From: G963662905 sp963676415
GTDB lineage: Bacteria; Bacteroidota; Bacteroidia; Bacteroidales; WRLA01
Assembly: GCA_963676415.1 (NCBI GenBank)
Contig: OY781097.1
Span: 1,240,001-1,304,000 of the forward strand
Direction of reading: 5' to 3'
Length of the DNA stretch: 64,000 nucleotides
Positions 32,345-41,706 of this stretch are shown piece by piece. The position numbers and the translations under genes were made by a program. How positions within the stretch are numbered: position 1 is the first letter of the stretch; every line of letters begins with the position of its first letter. The notes under the pieces are model-generated. The model had not been told where the DNA came from and searched no databases. It saw only the letters and a list, made by a program, of their open reading frames with translations.

Positions 32345-35300
32345 ATGATATCACCAATACACCTTATCACCATCGGCCTGGGCATTGCCTTTGCACTGGG
32401 ACTGCTCAAAAGTTTCGGCAAAAACTTTGCCCTGAGCCTTACTTTACTGGCTTTAGCCTCGATGAGTGCCCTATCCCTGCAATGGCTCTTTGCCTTAATG
32501 GAAGGCTCACAAACGGCTGAAATATTCACTGCCGGTTTCCGTCCGCCCTGGTCGATTAACCTGCGCATGGGCCTTGAAGAAGCCGTGCTCACTTCCATGG
32601 TCAATGTTGCCGGACTGCTCGGCGGGATTTACCTCATCCGTGCATTGCGCGAGCAGGGTTTCCATGCCATGATTGTTTTTCTGGTGCTCATTATGGGACT
32701 GGACATCATCATCCTGACCCGCGATGCATTCAACCTCTTTGTTTTTATGGAAGTAGTCAGTATTGCCACAGCCGGACTGGTCATTCTGGAGCAAAACCGC
32801 AATTCGGTTCCTGCCGGCTTTAAATACATGATTGCCACCAGTCTCATCGCCGGATTATTCCTGCTGGGCGTTATTTTTGTCTATTATTTTGGCGGTTCGC
32901 TCAACTTTGATTTTCTCTCCGGCAGCGCACTCCTCGCCATTAAAGGCGGCAGCATAGCCCTTTTTTTTATGCTGATCGCCATTGTGCTCGAACTCAAAGT
33001 TTTTCCAGCAAACGGCTGGGCTCTGGACGTTTACCAATCGGCACATCCGGGTCTGTCGGCTATTATTTCTGCAGCCAGTGCTACGGCCATGTATTTTGTG
33101 CTGAGCAAAGTGCTTCTGCTTACCGGTGATGCCGGTTATCAGGTTGTTGCCACAGCCGGTGCCCTGAGTTTTGTTGGCGCCAACCTTCTGGGTCTAAAAC
33201 AGGACAATCCACAACGTTTGCTTGGATATTCTTCTGTGGGTCAAATTGGCCTGCTGATGATCATCCTCGGAATGAAACCCGTTTTGGGTCAAGACCTTCA
33301 TTTCATTGCCTTCAGTATTTTGATAACGCATTATCTTGCCAAAGCCGGACTGTTCTGGCTGGCGGGAATTATAAAATCCGAAAAACTGGACGCCTGGGCT
33401 GTGCTCCGCAGAAACCCATTCTACCTTTTCCTCTTCGGAACATTTGTTTTTGCTTTGGTCGGATTTCCACCCTTTCCATCTTTCTTTGGTAAATGGTCGC
33501 TGATGATGCAACTGGCCGGATCGGGTATGTACGGATGGCTGTTCGTTATCCTGCTGGCTTCCTTCCTCGAAGGTGTTTATCTTTTCCGCTGGCTTGGATA
33601 TGCCATTAAAAAAGAACATGCAGGTCAGCCACGCATGAATATTCAGTGGAACCAGATTCTCCCACCCTCAATTTTTGGTGTTGCGCTTTATGCCGCAGGC
33701 TATTATATCGGACAAATCAGTGGTTTTGGCGCCAGCATCAATTATATTCCTTTATTGTTTGTCGCGCTTTTGTTCGTTTTGGATTTCCTGCCTGTATTTG
33801 CCAAAAACACCATTGCCATTGCCGGGATGGCTGTTTACGCCTGGATGAAACTCCCGCCCCTGTTTGAGAGCGATATGCTCCGTTTCATTTTTGAAGCAAT
33901 ATTCCTGATTGGAGGTATCCTGACCTTCATCGCCGGATACCAGAACAAAGGAAAACGCATGGGATTTTATCCTGTTGCACTGCTGATGTATGCCGGTTTA
34001 ACGCAAATTATCGAAGCAGAAAACACCTTCCAGTTTTTCTATGGCTGGGAAATCATGACGGCAGGCTCCTATTTCCTCATTATCCGCGGAAAACGTTCCA
34101 TGCCCCACGGGCTCAGCTATATGCTGTTTTCTATTGGTGGCGCTTACGCCATGCTGGCCGGTTTCGCTATGACTTTTGCCGGAACATCCAGTTTCGCATT
34201 GGAAGCCCTGGGCATGGTACAGGCCAATATTGGCTGGATTTATGCTCTTTTGGCTGTTGGTTTCCTCACCAAAACCGCTTCGCTTGGGCTGCACATCTGG
34301 CTGCCCGGCGCCCATGGTGAAGCCGAAAGCGATGTGTCGCCCATGGTATCGGCCATCCTGCTGAAAGCCGGTGTTTTCGGTTTGCTTATCCTGATGATTT
34401 TTATGGGACATCATCCCGAAGCAGTTCAAATTACCTACGTTCTGGGATGGCTGGGCGCGCTTACAGCCCTGATCGGCAACCTGGGAGCAGTTTTTCAGGA
34501 TGACGCCAAAAGGCTGCTGGCATATTCGAGTATTGCACAATTGGGATACATCCTTTTTGCCCTGGCGATTATGAGCCATCTCGGCTGGCTGACCGCTTTC
34601 ACCTACACCATCAACCACTTTATGTACAAAGCCGTGCTCTTCCTCGCTGTTGGCGCGGTGATCCTGCGTGTAAAAACCCACAATATGTACGAAATGGGCG
34701 GCCTGATCAAGCGCATGCCTTTTGCTTTCATTGCTGTTCTGATCGGGATTATTGCCCTTTCGGGTGTGCCGCCTCTTTCAGGTTTTGCCGGAAAATGGCT
34801 GTTTTATCACGCCGTGGTGCTCAAAGGCTGGTATTTCCAGGGAGCAATTGTTTTTTTCTCGGGCATTATCGCCTTCCTTTACCTTTTCAAGATGATTTAT
34901 TCGATTTTCCTCGGACAGCTCAAGGATAATTTGCGCAAAGTGAAGGAAATCAGCATCTGGTACATCATCCCGATTTACACTTTAATTATCGGACTGATGA
35001 TTACTTCGGCCAAACCGGAATGGATACTGCAACCTCTCGGCGATATGATTTCTGCACAATTTCCCGATGGTGGCCTGCAATGGGATGGTGGCAGGGCTAC
35101 TACGGCTTTGGGCCACTGGAGCGGAAGCGGTGTGATGATGACCGTAGGCATTATGTTTGCCGCGCTTTTTAGCTGGCTGTTCATCCTAAGCCGCAAAGCA
35201 CAAAAAATCGAACAATTCAATATTGTGTATTCTGCCGAACGTCCTTACCGTCCCGAAACCACACATGTAAGCTACAATATTTTTGCCGGCTACAATAAAG

Positions 35301-35476
35301 CGCTGGGATTTCTTGTAGCGCCTTTTATCACAAATTTCTGGAACTGGATGGCAGGCGCTTTCCACGATCTGGCCACGATAATCCGCAAAATATACAGCGG
35401 GAACGGACAGGTTTACGCAACACAGATACTGCTGTTTGTTTTGATTGTTTATGCTTATTTTCAGGCTATTGTCTAA
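32345..35476 (+). CDS. Fused pair of MrpD/NuoL-M-type antiporter subunits
   Basis: 1043 residues, about twice the normal size of an antiporter subunit. The first half (about 1-500) is a complete MrpD-type proton-conducting domain (MILGMKPVLGQDLHFIAFSILI, HYLAKAGLFWLAG). The second half (about 505-960) is another, with LTKTASLGLHIWLPGAHGEAESDVSPMVSAILLKAG near 640-675 and TYTINHFMYKAVLFLAVGAV near 755-775. A C-terminal soluble-plus-helix tail follows (960-1043). Archaeal Mbx has two separate antiporter subunits, MbxH and MbxH', in this place. Here they are one continuous frame without an internal ribosome site that I can see. Inference: fusion fixes the 1:1 ratio of the two ion-translocating units. 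Both halves keep the conserved Lys/Glu-containing helices. Confidence 0.88.
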   Translation: MISPIHLITIGLGIAFALGLLKSFGKNFALSLTLLALASMSALSLQWLFALMEGSQTAEIFTAGFRPPWSINLRMGLEEAVLTSMVNVAGLLGGIYLIRALREQGFHAMIVFLVLIMGLDIIILTRDAFNLFVFMEVVSIATAGLVILEQNRNSVPAGFKYMIATSLIAGLFLLGVIFVYYFGGSLNFDFLSGSALLAIKGGSIALFFMLIAIVLELKVFPANGWALDVYQSAHPGLSAIISAASATAMYFVLSKVLLLTGDAGYQVVATAGALSFVGANLLGLKQDNPQRLLGYSSVGQIGLLMIILGMKPVLGQDLHFIAFSILITHYLAKAGLFWLAGIIKSEKLDAWAVLRRNPFYLFLFGTFVFALVGFPPFPSFFGKWSLMMQLAGSGMYGWLFVILLASFLEGVYLFRWLGYAIKKEHAGQPRMNIQWNQILPPSIFGVALYAAGYYIGQISGFGASINYIPLLFVALLFVLDFLPVFAKNTIAIAGMAVYAWMKLPPLFESDMLRFIFEAIFLIGGILTFIAGYQNKGKRMGFYPVALLMYAGLTQIIEAENTFQFFYGWEIMTAGSYFLIIRGKRSMPHGLSYMLFSIGGAYAMLAGFAMTFAGTSSFALEALGMVQANIGWIYALLAVGFLTKTASLGLHIWLPGAHGEAESDVSPMVSAILLKAGVFGLLILMIFMGHHPEAVQITYVLGWLGALTALIGNLGAVFQDDAKRLLAYSSIAQLGYILFALAIMSHLGWLTAFTYTINHFMYKAVLFLAVGAVILRVKTHNMYEMGGLIKRMPFAFIAVLIGIIALSGVPPLSGFAGKWLFYHAVVLKGWYFQGAIVFFSGIIAFLYLFKMIYSIFLGQLKDNLRKVKEISIWYIIPIYTLIIGLMITSAKPEWILQPLGDMISAQFPDGGLQWDGGRATTALGHWSGSGVMMTVGIMFAALFSWLFILSRKAQKIEQFNIVYSAERPYRPETTHVSYNIFAGYNKALGFLVAPFITNFWNWMAGAFHDLATIIRKIYSGNGQVYATQILLFVLIVYAYFQAIV

Positions 35477-35493
35477 CCTCTAAAATTTAAAAA

Positions 35494-36399
35494 ATGAGTT
35501 TCGATATCAGCAAATTATTATATACACTCCTGGGTCTGTTCATTATTTTGAACTGGGGCCTGCTGATGGGAGGCAGTATCCGAAAAATCGGCGCACGTGT
35601 AGCCAAGCGTTACGGAATCCGCATCTGGCAACCCTGGGTTGACCTGATCAAAAACTATGCAATCCGTTCGCAAAACACCCATGGCGTAATGTTCTACCTC
35701 GGTCCGGTTTTCCGCGTATCCGGGGGCATCGGCCTGTTTCTTTTCATGCCTCTGATTTTTGGCAGCGAAAACTGGAGCAATTACAGTTTTCAGGGAGATT
35801 TGGTGTTGCTGCTCTATTTTCAGTTTTTTGGAATGCTGGGTATGGCTCTGGGCGCCGGAGAAGGCGGACATCCACATTCGGCCATTGGCATCAGCCGCGG
35901 CTTATCACAATTTACCACAATCGAAGTACCTTTAACCTTAGCAGTTATTGCCGTTGCCATTCAATATCAAACTTTTAGTATTTCAGATATTGTAGCAGCT
36001 CAGCAAGGCGGCGTAATGAACTGGACTGTATTTACCAATCCTTTTGCCGGAGCAACAGCTATACTGGCCATGCTCGGGCTGTTTATGCACTCGCCTTTTA
36101 ATCTGGTAAAAGCGCCCAATGAAATCCCGATTGGCCCGCCCACCGAATACCACGGCACTTATCTTGGTGTTTTGCGCACCAATGCCGCCGTATTGCACGT
36201 CATCGAAGCCGTGCTGTTCATGAACCTCTTTTTTGGTGGCGCTACCAATTGGATCGAATTGTTTATCAAGACATTCCTTATTTATTTCTGGACCGTTTTC
36301 GTGGGTATGGTTTTTCCACGTTTCCGCATCGAGCAATCTGTGCGCTGGTTCCTGAAAATCCCGCTTGTATTAGGTATCATTGCTATTTTAATGGCTTAA
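35494..36399 (+). CDS. NuoH-like membrane subunit (MbxM type)
   Basis: 301 residues, eight or so membrane helices. It has the complex I subunit-1 family features: SIRKIGARVAKRYGIRIWQPWVDLIKNY at 28-55, SRGLSQFTTIEVPLTLAV near 133-150, and the loop SPFNLVKAPNEIPIGPPTEYHGT near 202-224 that lies by the quinone or substrate cavity in Nuo and the homologous place in Mbh/Mbx. It joins the soluble redox arm to the ion-pumping arm. It starts 17 nt after the fused antiporter gene. Its placement before the NuoB-like gene matches the mbx order H-H'-M-J-K-L-N. Confidence 0.9.
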   Translation: MSFDISKLLYTLLGLFIILNWGLLMGGSIRKIGARVAKRYGIRIWQPWVDLIKNYAIRSQNTHGVMFYLGPVFRVSGGIGLFLFMPLIFGSENWSNYSFQGDLVLLLYFQFFGMLGMALGAGEGGHPHSAIGISRGLSQFTTIEVPLTLAVIAVAIQYQTFSISDIVAAQQGGVMNWTVFTNPFAGATAILAMLGLFMHSPFNLVKAPNEIPIGPPTEYHGTYLGVLRTNAAVLHVIEAVLFMNLFFGGATNWIELFIKTFLIYFWTVFVGMVFPRFRIEQSVRWFLKIPLVLGIIAILMA

Positions 36400-36405
36400 A
36401 ACCAA

Positions 36406-37098
36406 ATGAATATGACAGAAAAAGATCAAAATATGCATCAGGAAGAAGACAAATTCCTGGCCGAAGAAAATAAAGTCCGCAGGGTAGAAACGCCCGATGG
36501 CGAAATCATCGAAATTGATCCCATGAGGGATTACTTTTCAGACGCCCGCCCAAAAGCCTACCGTCCGAACAGTATTCCGGTTGTAGAGAAATTCCTCAAC
36601 TGGACACGTGCCGAATCGCTTTGGGTACTGGGTTTTGGAACCGGTTGCGGCAGTATCGAAATCCCGCCGCTTACCACACCACGTTTCGACGCCTACCGTT
36701 TTGGCGTGCAGATGCGCCCAACACCCCGCCAATCGAATGTTTTCATCATCTCGGGTTATATGAGTGTAAAAACCCTCAAGCGCGCCATCCGCAGCTATGA
36801 GCAAATGCCCAATCCGAAATATGTGATTGCACTCGGAAGCTGCACCATCAACGGCGGAATGTATTTCGACAGTTACAATACCATCAACCGCCTCGACCGC
36901 TATATGCCCGTTGATGTTTATATCGCCGGATGTATGCCCCGCCCCGAGGCATTGCTTGCCGGATTTGAAAAACTCAAACAACTGATCAAGGAAGGCAAGG
37001 CCGAAAAAGCCAATGAGTACATCGAAAACCTGGACGAATACAAGGCCAATCAGAAAAAAATCATCAAAGACTGGAACATGCCTGATTATAACTGGTAA
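36406..37098 (+). CDS. NuoB-like subunit (MbxJ type)
   Basis: 230 residues. The N-terminal 60 residues are an extension. The NuoB/hydrogenase small-subunit-like core follows with GFGTGCGSIE at 76-85, ALGSCTING at 142-150 and YIAGCMPRPE at 172-181. These give three cluster cysteines, C81, C146 and C176. In related subunits the first motif usually provides two of four cysteines (NuoB CC, hydrogenase GCxGC). Here only one is visible, so the proximal Fe-S cluster may be three-cysteine liganded or use another residue. The PRPEALLAGFEKLKQLI helix is typical. It begins 6 nt after the NuoH-like gene. Confidence 0.88.
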   Translation: MNMTEKDQNMHQEEDKFLAEENKVRRVETPDGEIIEIDPMRDYFSDARPKAYRPNSIPVVEKFLNWTRAESLWVLGFGTGCGSIEIPPLTTPRFDAYRFGVQMRPTPRQSNVFIISGYMSVKTLKRAIRSYEQMPNPKYVIALGSCTINGGMYFDSYNTINRLDRYMPVDVYIAGCMPRPEALLAGFEKLKQLIKEGKAEKANEYIENLDEYKANQKKIIKDWNMPDYNW

Positions 37099-37109
37099 AC
37101 CCAAAAACT

Positions 37110-37643
37110 ATGAACGAATTAATTGAAAAAATAGGAAAAGGATTCACGCTGCTTAAAACCGACCGGCAGCGCGATGACCTTTGTTTTGTCAGTGTGGAAA
37201 AAGATCAGGCATTGGCGCTGGTAACCCACTGCCGCGATTTTGAAGGATTCTCGCATTTTGTAATGCTCTCCTGTGTGGACTGGATCGAAGACGGTTTGTT
37301 CCAGCTCACTTATTTGCTCAACAATCCCACGAAAAAATACGACTTGGGCGTGCGCACTTTCATCAGCCGTGAAAATCCTGAAATGGAATCGGCTCATGAA
37401 TTATGGCGGCAGATTGCCACGCATCAGCGCGAGTTAAAGGAAATGTACGGCATCGACTTTCCCGGCAGCCCCCGTGTTGATGAACCTTTTTTACTCGAAG
37501 GCTGGGACGACATCCCGCCCATGCGCCGCGATTTTGATACCTATAAATACTCCGAAGAAACCTATTTCCCAAGAGAAGGGCGCAAAACCCACGATCCTGC
37601 AACTTATATGAAATCAAAGCTTTATCCCGATGAAGAAAAATAA
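37110..37643 (+). CDS. NuoC-like subunit (MbxK type)
   Basis: 177 residues. It has the 30-kDa-subunit core (FVMLSCVDWIEDGLFQLTYLL, then RQIATHQRELKEMYGIDFPGSPRVDEPFLLEGWDDIPPMRRDFD), matching the conserved ERE(V/L)-DM(Y/F)GI-F region of NuoC and MbhK/MbxK. It binds the NuoD-like subunit and helps assemble the soluble arm. No cofactor residues are expected. It starts 11 nt after the NuoB-like gene, and its end overlaps the NuoD-like gene by 14 nt, so the two are coupled. Length is normal for the family. Confidence 0.92.
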   Translation: MNELIEKIGKGFTLLKTDRQRDDLCFVSVEKDQALALVTHCRDFEGFSHFVMLSCVDWIEDGLFQLTYLLNNPTKKYDLGVRTFISRENPEMESAHELWRQIATHQRELKEMYGIDFPGSPRVDEPFLLEGWDDIPPMRRDFDTYKYSEETYFPREGRKTHDPATYMKSKLYPDEEK

Positions 37644-38823
37644 ATTATTCAACCTTCAGCCCGACCGGAGCGCCTATCCCGAGCATGACGAAAACGGGAA
37701 ACCCATCGTGGATTTAAGCTCCCATAAATACGTGAAACTCTGGCAGGGGCCACAACATCCCGGCGTAACCGGAAACATGGCACTCGAGCTGACCATTTCC
37801 GGCGATGAAATCATGGAAGCCAAAACTCATGTAGGTTATCTGCACCGTGGTTTTGAAAAACTGATGGAGCGCCGCAAATACATCCAGTGTTTCCCCACCT
37901 GCATACGTATGTGCGTTGCCGAGCCCGATTATAACGAATATAACCTCTCTGCCGGAATTGAAGAGCTGAGCGGCATCGAAATCCCCGAAATGGCCAAATG
38001 GCTGCGTACGCTGGTGCTCGAAATGGCCCGCCTGCAAACGTTGCTGCGCGTAGTGCCCGGACAAGGCGGAACTTTTGCGCTTGGTCTAGGCGTGCAATGG
38101 GGCGTTTACCTGCGCGATCTCGTGCTCGATCTTTTCGAGGAACTGACCGGCGGCCGCGTTTATCATATGTACATCCTGCCCGGAGGTGTGCGCGGTTTAT
38201 TGCCCGATGGCTTTAAAAACCGCATGGAAGAAACCCTCAAAAAAATCGACGAATTTATTGTGAACATTGATAACCTGATGTTTCACAATACCGTTTTCAA
38301 ACGTCGCGCCAAAGATGTGGCCATCCTCAAACCCGAATGGGTGGATCAGTTTGGCGTAGTAGGCCCAAATGCCCGTTCTGCCGGTTTTAATCGCGATGTG
38401 CGCAAAGATTATCCCTATCTGGTGTATGATCAGCTTGATTTTGAACCTAAGGTAATGAATCATTCCGACATCTATAACCGTTCGCGCACACGCTGGCACG
38501 ATTTGATCATGACCGTTGACCTCATCCGTCAGATTATGGCAAAAATGCCCGAAAAAGGCGATTTTAAAGCACCGACGCCCAATGTGATGCACTGGCGCAT
38601 CCCGAAAGCAGAAACCTACATCCGCTCCGAATCATCGCGTGGCGAATACGGTTTTTATATGGTAAGCGACGGCACGGATAAACCACGGCGCATCCATCTG
38701 CGCGGCCCCAGCTATGTGCATGCCGTTTCGCTGTTGGAACGTATGCTGATCAATGCCAATATCGCGGATACCGCAGCTATTATGGTGAGCCTGCAAACCT
38801 GTCCGCCGGAAATAGAAAGATAA
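37630..38823 (+). CDS. NuoD-like / NiFe-hydrogenase large-subunit-like protein (MbxL type)
   Basis: 397 residues, of the 49-kDa-subunit and hydrogenase large-subunit family (GPQHPGVTGNMALELTISGDEI near 40-61; HVGYLHRGFEKLMERRKYIQ near 67-86). The four-cysteine NiFe signature is incomplete. The first motif region reads CFPTCIRMC (C87, C91, C95) instead of CxxC followed by His. The C-terminal DPCxxC motif is reduced to QTCPPEIER, with C391 retained and the last cysteine replaced. It is thus neither a standard hydrogenase nor a standard quinone-type NuoD. Mbx/MBS L subunits are also known to lack a full NiFe site. Inference: a sulfane-sulfur or other substrate site. Confidence 0.85.
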   Translation: MKKNKLFNLQPDRSAYPEHDENGKPIVDLSSHKYVKLWQGPQHPGVTGNMALELTISGDEIMEAKTHVGYLHRGFEKLMERRKYIQCFPTCIRMCVAEPDYNEYNLSAGIEELSGIEIPEMAKWLRTLVLEMARLQTLLRVVPGQGGTFALGLGVQWGVYLRDLVLDLFEELTGGRVYHMYILPGGVRGLLPDGFKNRMEETLKKIDEFIVNIDNLMFHNTVFKRRAKDVAILKPEWVDQFGVVGPNARSAGFNRDVRKDYPYLVYDQLDFEPKVMNHSDIYNRSRTRWHDLIMTVDLIRQIMAKMPEKGDFKAPTPNVMHWRIPKAETYIRSESSRGEYGFYMVSDGTDKPRRIHLRGPSYVHAVSLLERMLINANIADTAAIMVSLQTCPPEIER

Positions 38824-38848
38824 TTTTTCAATCAGAAATTTTGCAACA

Positions 38849-40648
38849 ATGGGAAGCATTAAAGATATACTTAGTCCGTTTACCGCATGGAGAAACCTGG
38901 CGAAAGAGCCCGTTACCGTTAAAGTTCCTTTGAATGACCGTCCGGGTGCAGCCCGATACCGTGGTTTCCACAAAAACGATATCGAAGCCTGCATCGGCTG
39001 CGGCACATGCGAAGCAATTTGCGAAAACGAAGCCATTGACATGGTGCCTGTGGAAGGCATCGAAACTAAAGACGGCGACAGCGGTTTGCGCCCCCGCGTA
39101 GATTATGGCCGTTGCTGCTGGTGCGCGCTTTGTGTGGACGTTTGTACTACCAACTCCCTCAGCCTCAGCAACGAATACACCTGGGTAGATACCGATCCGG
39201 ATAATTTCCGCTTTACACCGGGTGTTGACAAAAAAGACTGGGACCAAAAAGAAGAAGGCTGGAAAAAACCCGGCCCGAATTACGAGTTTTACAGTCTGGA
39301 ACGCCAGAATATGGAACATCTCCACCCGGAAGAGCGTGATAAATCCTTTATAGAAATCGTAAAAGGCTACAGCAAAGAGCAAGCACAAAAAGAGGCTGAC
39401 CGCTGCGTGGAATGCGGTATTTGTACGGCTACCTGCCCGGCACATATGGGCATTCCCGAATACATCAAAGCTGTCCGTAATGACGATATGGAAGAAGGTT
39501 TGCGCGTACTCTATGAAACCAATCCGCTGCCCGAAATCTGTGGACGTATCTGTACGCACAAATGCGAAACCGTTTGTTCTATTGGTCATCGTGGTGAGCC
39601 GCTCAGCATCCGCTGGCTGAAGCGCTATATTGCTGATAATGTCGAATCAGAAGATTACAAACGTGTACTACAAAGCGATTCCATTGAGCAAAATGGTAAA
39701 AAAATTGCCATTATCGGTTCCGGTCCTTCCGGTCTTTCTGCCGCGCATTACCTGGCCTTGATGGGCTATAAAGTAAAAATATTTGAACAGTTTGAAGCGG
39801 CCGGAGGTATGATGCGTTACGGAATACCTGAATACCGCTTGCCTTACGATCAAATCGACAAAGACGTAAACTACATCCTGTCACTGGGCGTTGAAATACA
39901 ATACAATACGCGCATTGGTAAAGACATCAGCCTCGAAGAGCTTGGCAAAGACTATGACGCTGTTTTCAGCGGCACGGGATTGCACCTGGGACGCAGCACG
40001 CGCGTTCCCGGCAGCGACCACAAAAATGTGTATCAGGCCGTTGATCTCTTGCGCGAAATTACCCGCGGCAACGAAATCCATGTAGGCAAAAAGATTGTGG
40101 TTATTGGCGGCGGTAATGTGGCCATGGACATCACGCGCTCGCTGGCACGCTTGCAGCACCAGAAATTCGGTTTTGTAGATTGCACGGCAACATCGCTCGA
40201 AACCGAAGAGAAAATGCCTGCCGACCGTGAGGAAATCGTGGAAGCACGCGAAGAAAAAGCCACGGTTGACCCGGGCTGGGCACCTCAGGAAATCATGATT
40301 GAAAATGAGGAACTCAAAGGATTGCGCGTAGCCCGCTGCCATTCACTTTTCGATGCCGAAGGGCGTTTCAACCCGCAATGCGATATGGAGGACATGAAAA
40401 TCTTTGAAGCCGATATGATTGTGGAAAGCATTGGGCAAGGCATGGATATTTCCTACATCAGCGAAGACCTGAAAGATAAATTAGAGTTTGGTCCGCGCGG
40501 CCGCGTTCAGGTGGACGATAACTTCCAGTCGGGGCTGCCCTGGCTCTTCATTGGTGGCGACATCATCCAGGGTCCTGATGTGATCCACGGTATTGCCAAT
40601 GGCCACAAAGCAGCGATTGGAATTGATCAGTTTTTACACCAAAAATAA
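38849..40648 (+). CDS. NuoI-like ferredoxin domain fused to a GltD/NfnB-like FAD/NAD(P) oxidoreductase
   Basis: 599 residues. Residues 1-110 are a NuoI/MbxN-like 2[4Fe-4S] domain with CxxCxxCxxxC at C48-C58 and C89-C99. From about 165 comes a glutamate-synthase-small-subunit-like module: two further cysteine groups (C186, C189, C192, C196; C231, C235, C239, C243), an FAD motif GSGPSG at 290-295, and a second dinucleotide motif GGGNVAMD at 420-427. It ends with the FAD-closing LFIGGDIIQGPDVIHGIANG. In archaeal Mbx the N subunit has only the ferredoxin part and receives electrons from ferredoxin. Inference: here NAD(P)H can deliver or accept electrons directly. It starts 25 nt after the NuoD-like gene and precedes a DHOD-like gene by 6 nt. 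Confidence 0.9.
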   Translation: MGSIKDILSPFTAWRNLAKEPVTVKVPLNDRPGAARYRGFHKNDIEACIGCGTCEAICENEAIDMVPVEGIETKDGDSGLRPRVDYGRCCWCALCVDVCTTNSLSLSNEYTWVDTDPDNFRFTPGVDKKDWDQKEEGWKKPGPNYEFYSLERQNMEHLHPEERDKSFIEIVKGYSKEQAQKEADRCVECGICTATCPAHMGIPEYIKAVRNDDMEEGLRVLYETNPLPEICGRICTHKCETVCSIGHRGEPLSIRWLKRYIADNVESEDYKRVLQSDSIEQNGKKIAIIGSGPSGLSAAHYLALMGYKVKIFEQFEAAGGMMRYGIPEYRLPYDQIDKDVNYILSLGVEIQYNTRIGKDISLEELGKDYDAVFSGTGLHLGRSTRVPGSDHKNVYQAVDLLREITRGNEIHVGKKIVVIGGGNVAMDITRSLARLQHQKFGFVDCTATSLETEEKMPADREEIVEAREEKATVDPGWAPQEIMIENEELKGLRVARCHSLFDAEGRFNPQCDMEDMKIFEADMIVESIGQGMDISYISEDLKDKLEFGPRGRVQVDDNFQSGLPWLFIGGDIIQGPDVIHGIANGHKAAIGIDQFLHQK

Positions 40649-40654
40649 AATCCC

Positions 40655-41644
40655 ATGACAAACATTAGCACGAAATATATGGGCCTGGAGCTGAAAAGCC
40701 CTGTAATTGTGGCCAGTTCCGGCATGACTGACAGCGTAGAGAAAATCATCAAAGCCGAAAAGGCCGGCGCCGGGGCGGTGGTTCTGAAATCACTTTTTGA
40801 GGAGCAGATTATGATGGATGTTGATGCCGAACGTGTGAACAATATGTACGGCACCTACGCCAACGAAGAAGCCTATGCGCTTTATTACACCCGAAAAAAC
40901 CAGGTAGAAAGCTATCTCAAACTGATCCGCGAGGCCAAAAAAGCAGTGGATATCCCTGTGATTGCCAGCATCAATTGCGTGAGCGATGGCGAATGGTCGC
41001 TTTTTGCCAAAAAAATGGAAGAAGCCGGAGCGGACGGACTGGAACTCAATATGTTTATTTTGCCTTCAGATCCGGAAACCGATGCGGCAACAATCGAAAA
41101 AACCTATACCGACATTATTAGTCATATCCTTTTTGAAGTGAGCATTCCGGTTGCGGTTAAAATCGGGCATTATTTTACGGATTTCTCCGGATTTGCCCAA
41201 AGGCTTTCCAGAACAGGCATAAAAGGCATGGTGCTGTTCAACCGTTTTTACAGTCCGGATGTGGATGTGGAACAGGAAAAAATCATTTCCACCCACATCT
41301 ACAGCAATGCCGACGAAAACGCAATGACCTTGCGTTGGACAGGCATCCTCAGTCCGATACTGGATTGTGGCATATCTGCCACCACCGGCATTCACGACGG
41401 CAACAGCCTGATTAAAAACATTTTGGTGGGTGCAGAAAGCGTGCAAATTGCCAGCGCTATTTACCAATCTGGCTTTGAAGTTATTACAGAAATGAACCAG
41501 CGCCTAGAATCATGGATGGCCGGAAAAAACTATGAAAATCTGGAAGATTTCAAAGGGAAACTCAGCATGCAGCAAATTGCCAAGCCCATGTTGTACGAGC
41601 GCAGCCAGTTTATGCGGTATTTTTCGGATGCCGGACGGAAATAA
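40655..41644 (+). CDS. Dihydroorotate-dehydrogenase-like protein (DHOD/PreA fold)
   Basis: 329 residues, FMN-type TIM barrel: TKYMGLELKSPVIVASSGMTDSVEKI at 5-30, VIASINCVSDGEWSLFAKKMEEAGADGLELNMF at about 108-140, VAVKIGHYFTDFSGFAQRL, and a C-terminal DILVGAESVQIASAIYQSGF-like phosphate-binding region. The active-site segment of true PyrD (NLSCPN) reads NMFILP here, so the catalytic Cys or Ser is missing and orotate production is doubtful. It is the last gene of the Mbx-like operon, 6 nt after the NuoI-GltD fusion. A GltD-like and a DHOD-like protein together also form NAD-dependent dihydropyrimidine dehydrogenase (PreT/PreA), so a partnership is possible. Function unknown. Confidence 0.82.
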   Translation: MTNISTKYMGLELKSPVIVASSGMTDSVEKIIKAEKAGAGAVVLKSLFEEQIMMDVDAERVNNMYGTYANEEAYALYYTRKNQVESYLKLIREAKKAVDIPVIASINCVSDGEWSLFAKKMEEAGADGLELNMFILPSDPETDAATIEKTYTDIISHILFEVSIPVAVKIGHYFTDFSGFAQRLSRTGIKGMVLFNRFYSPDVDVEQEKIISTHIYSNADENAMTLRWTGILSPILDCGISATTGIHDGNSLIKNILVGAESVQIASAIYQSGFEVITEMNQRLESWMAGKNYENLEDFKGKLSMQQIAKPMLYERSQFMRYFSDAGRK

Positions 41645-41706
41645 TACACATTATCGACTATTGAAAATGGAACCCAAAAGTATCAATCGTTGATTATCAC
41701 TAAAAT

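Noticed and set aside
33998..34681. Minus-strand 227-codon frame
   Set aside because: Antisense shadow of the fused antiporter gene.
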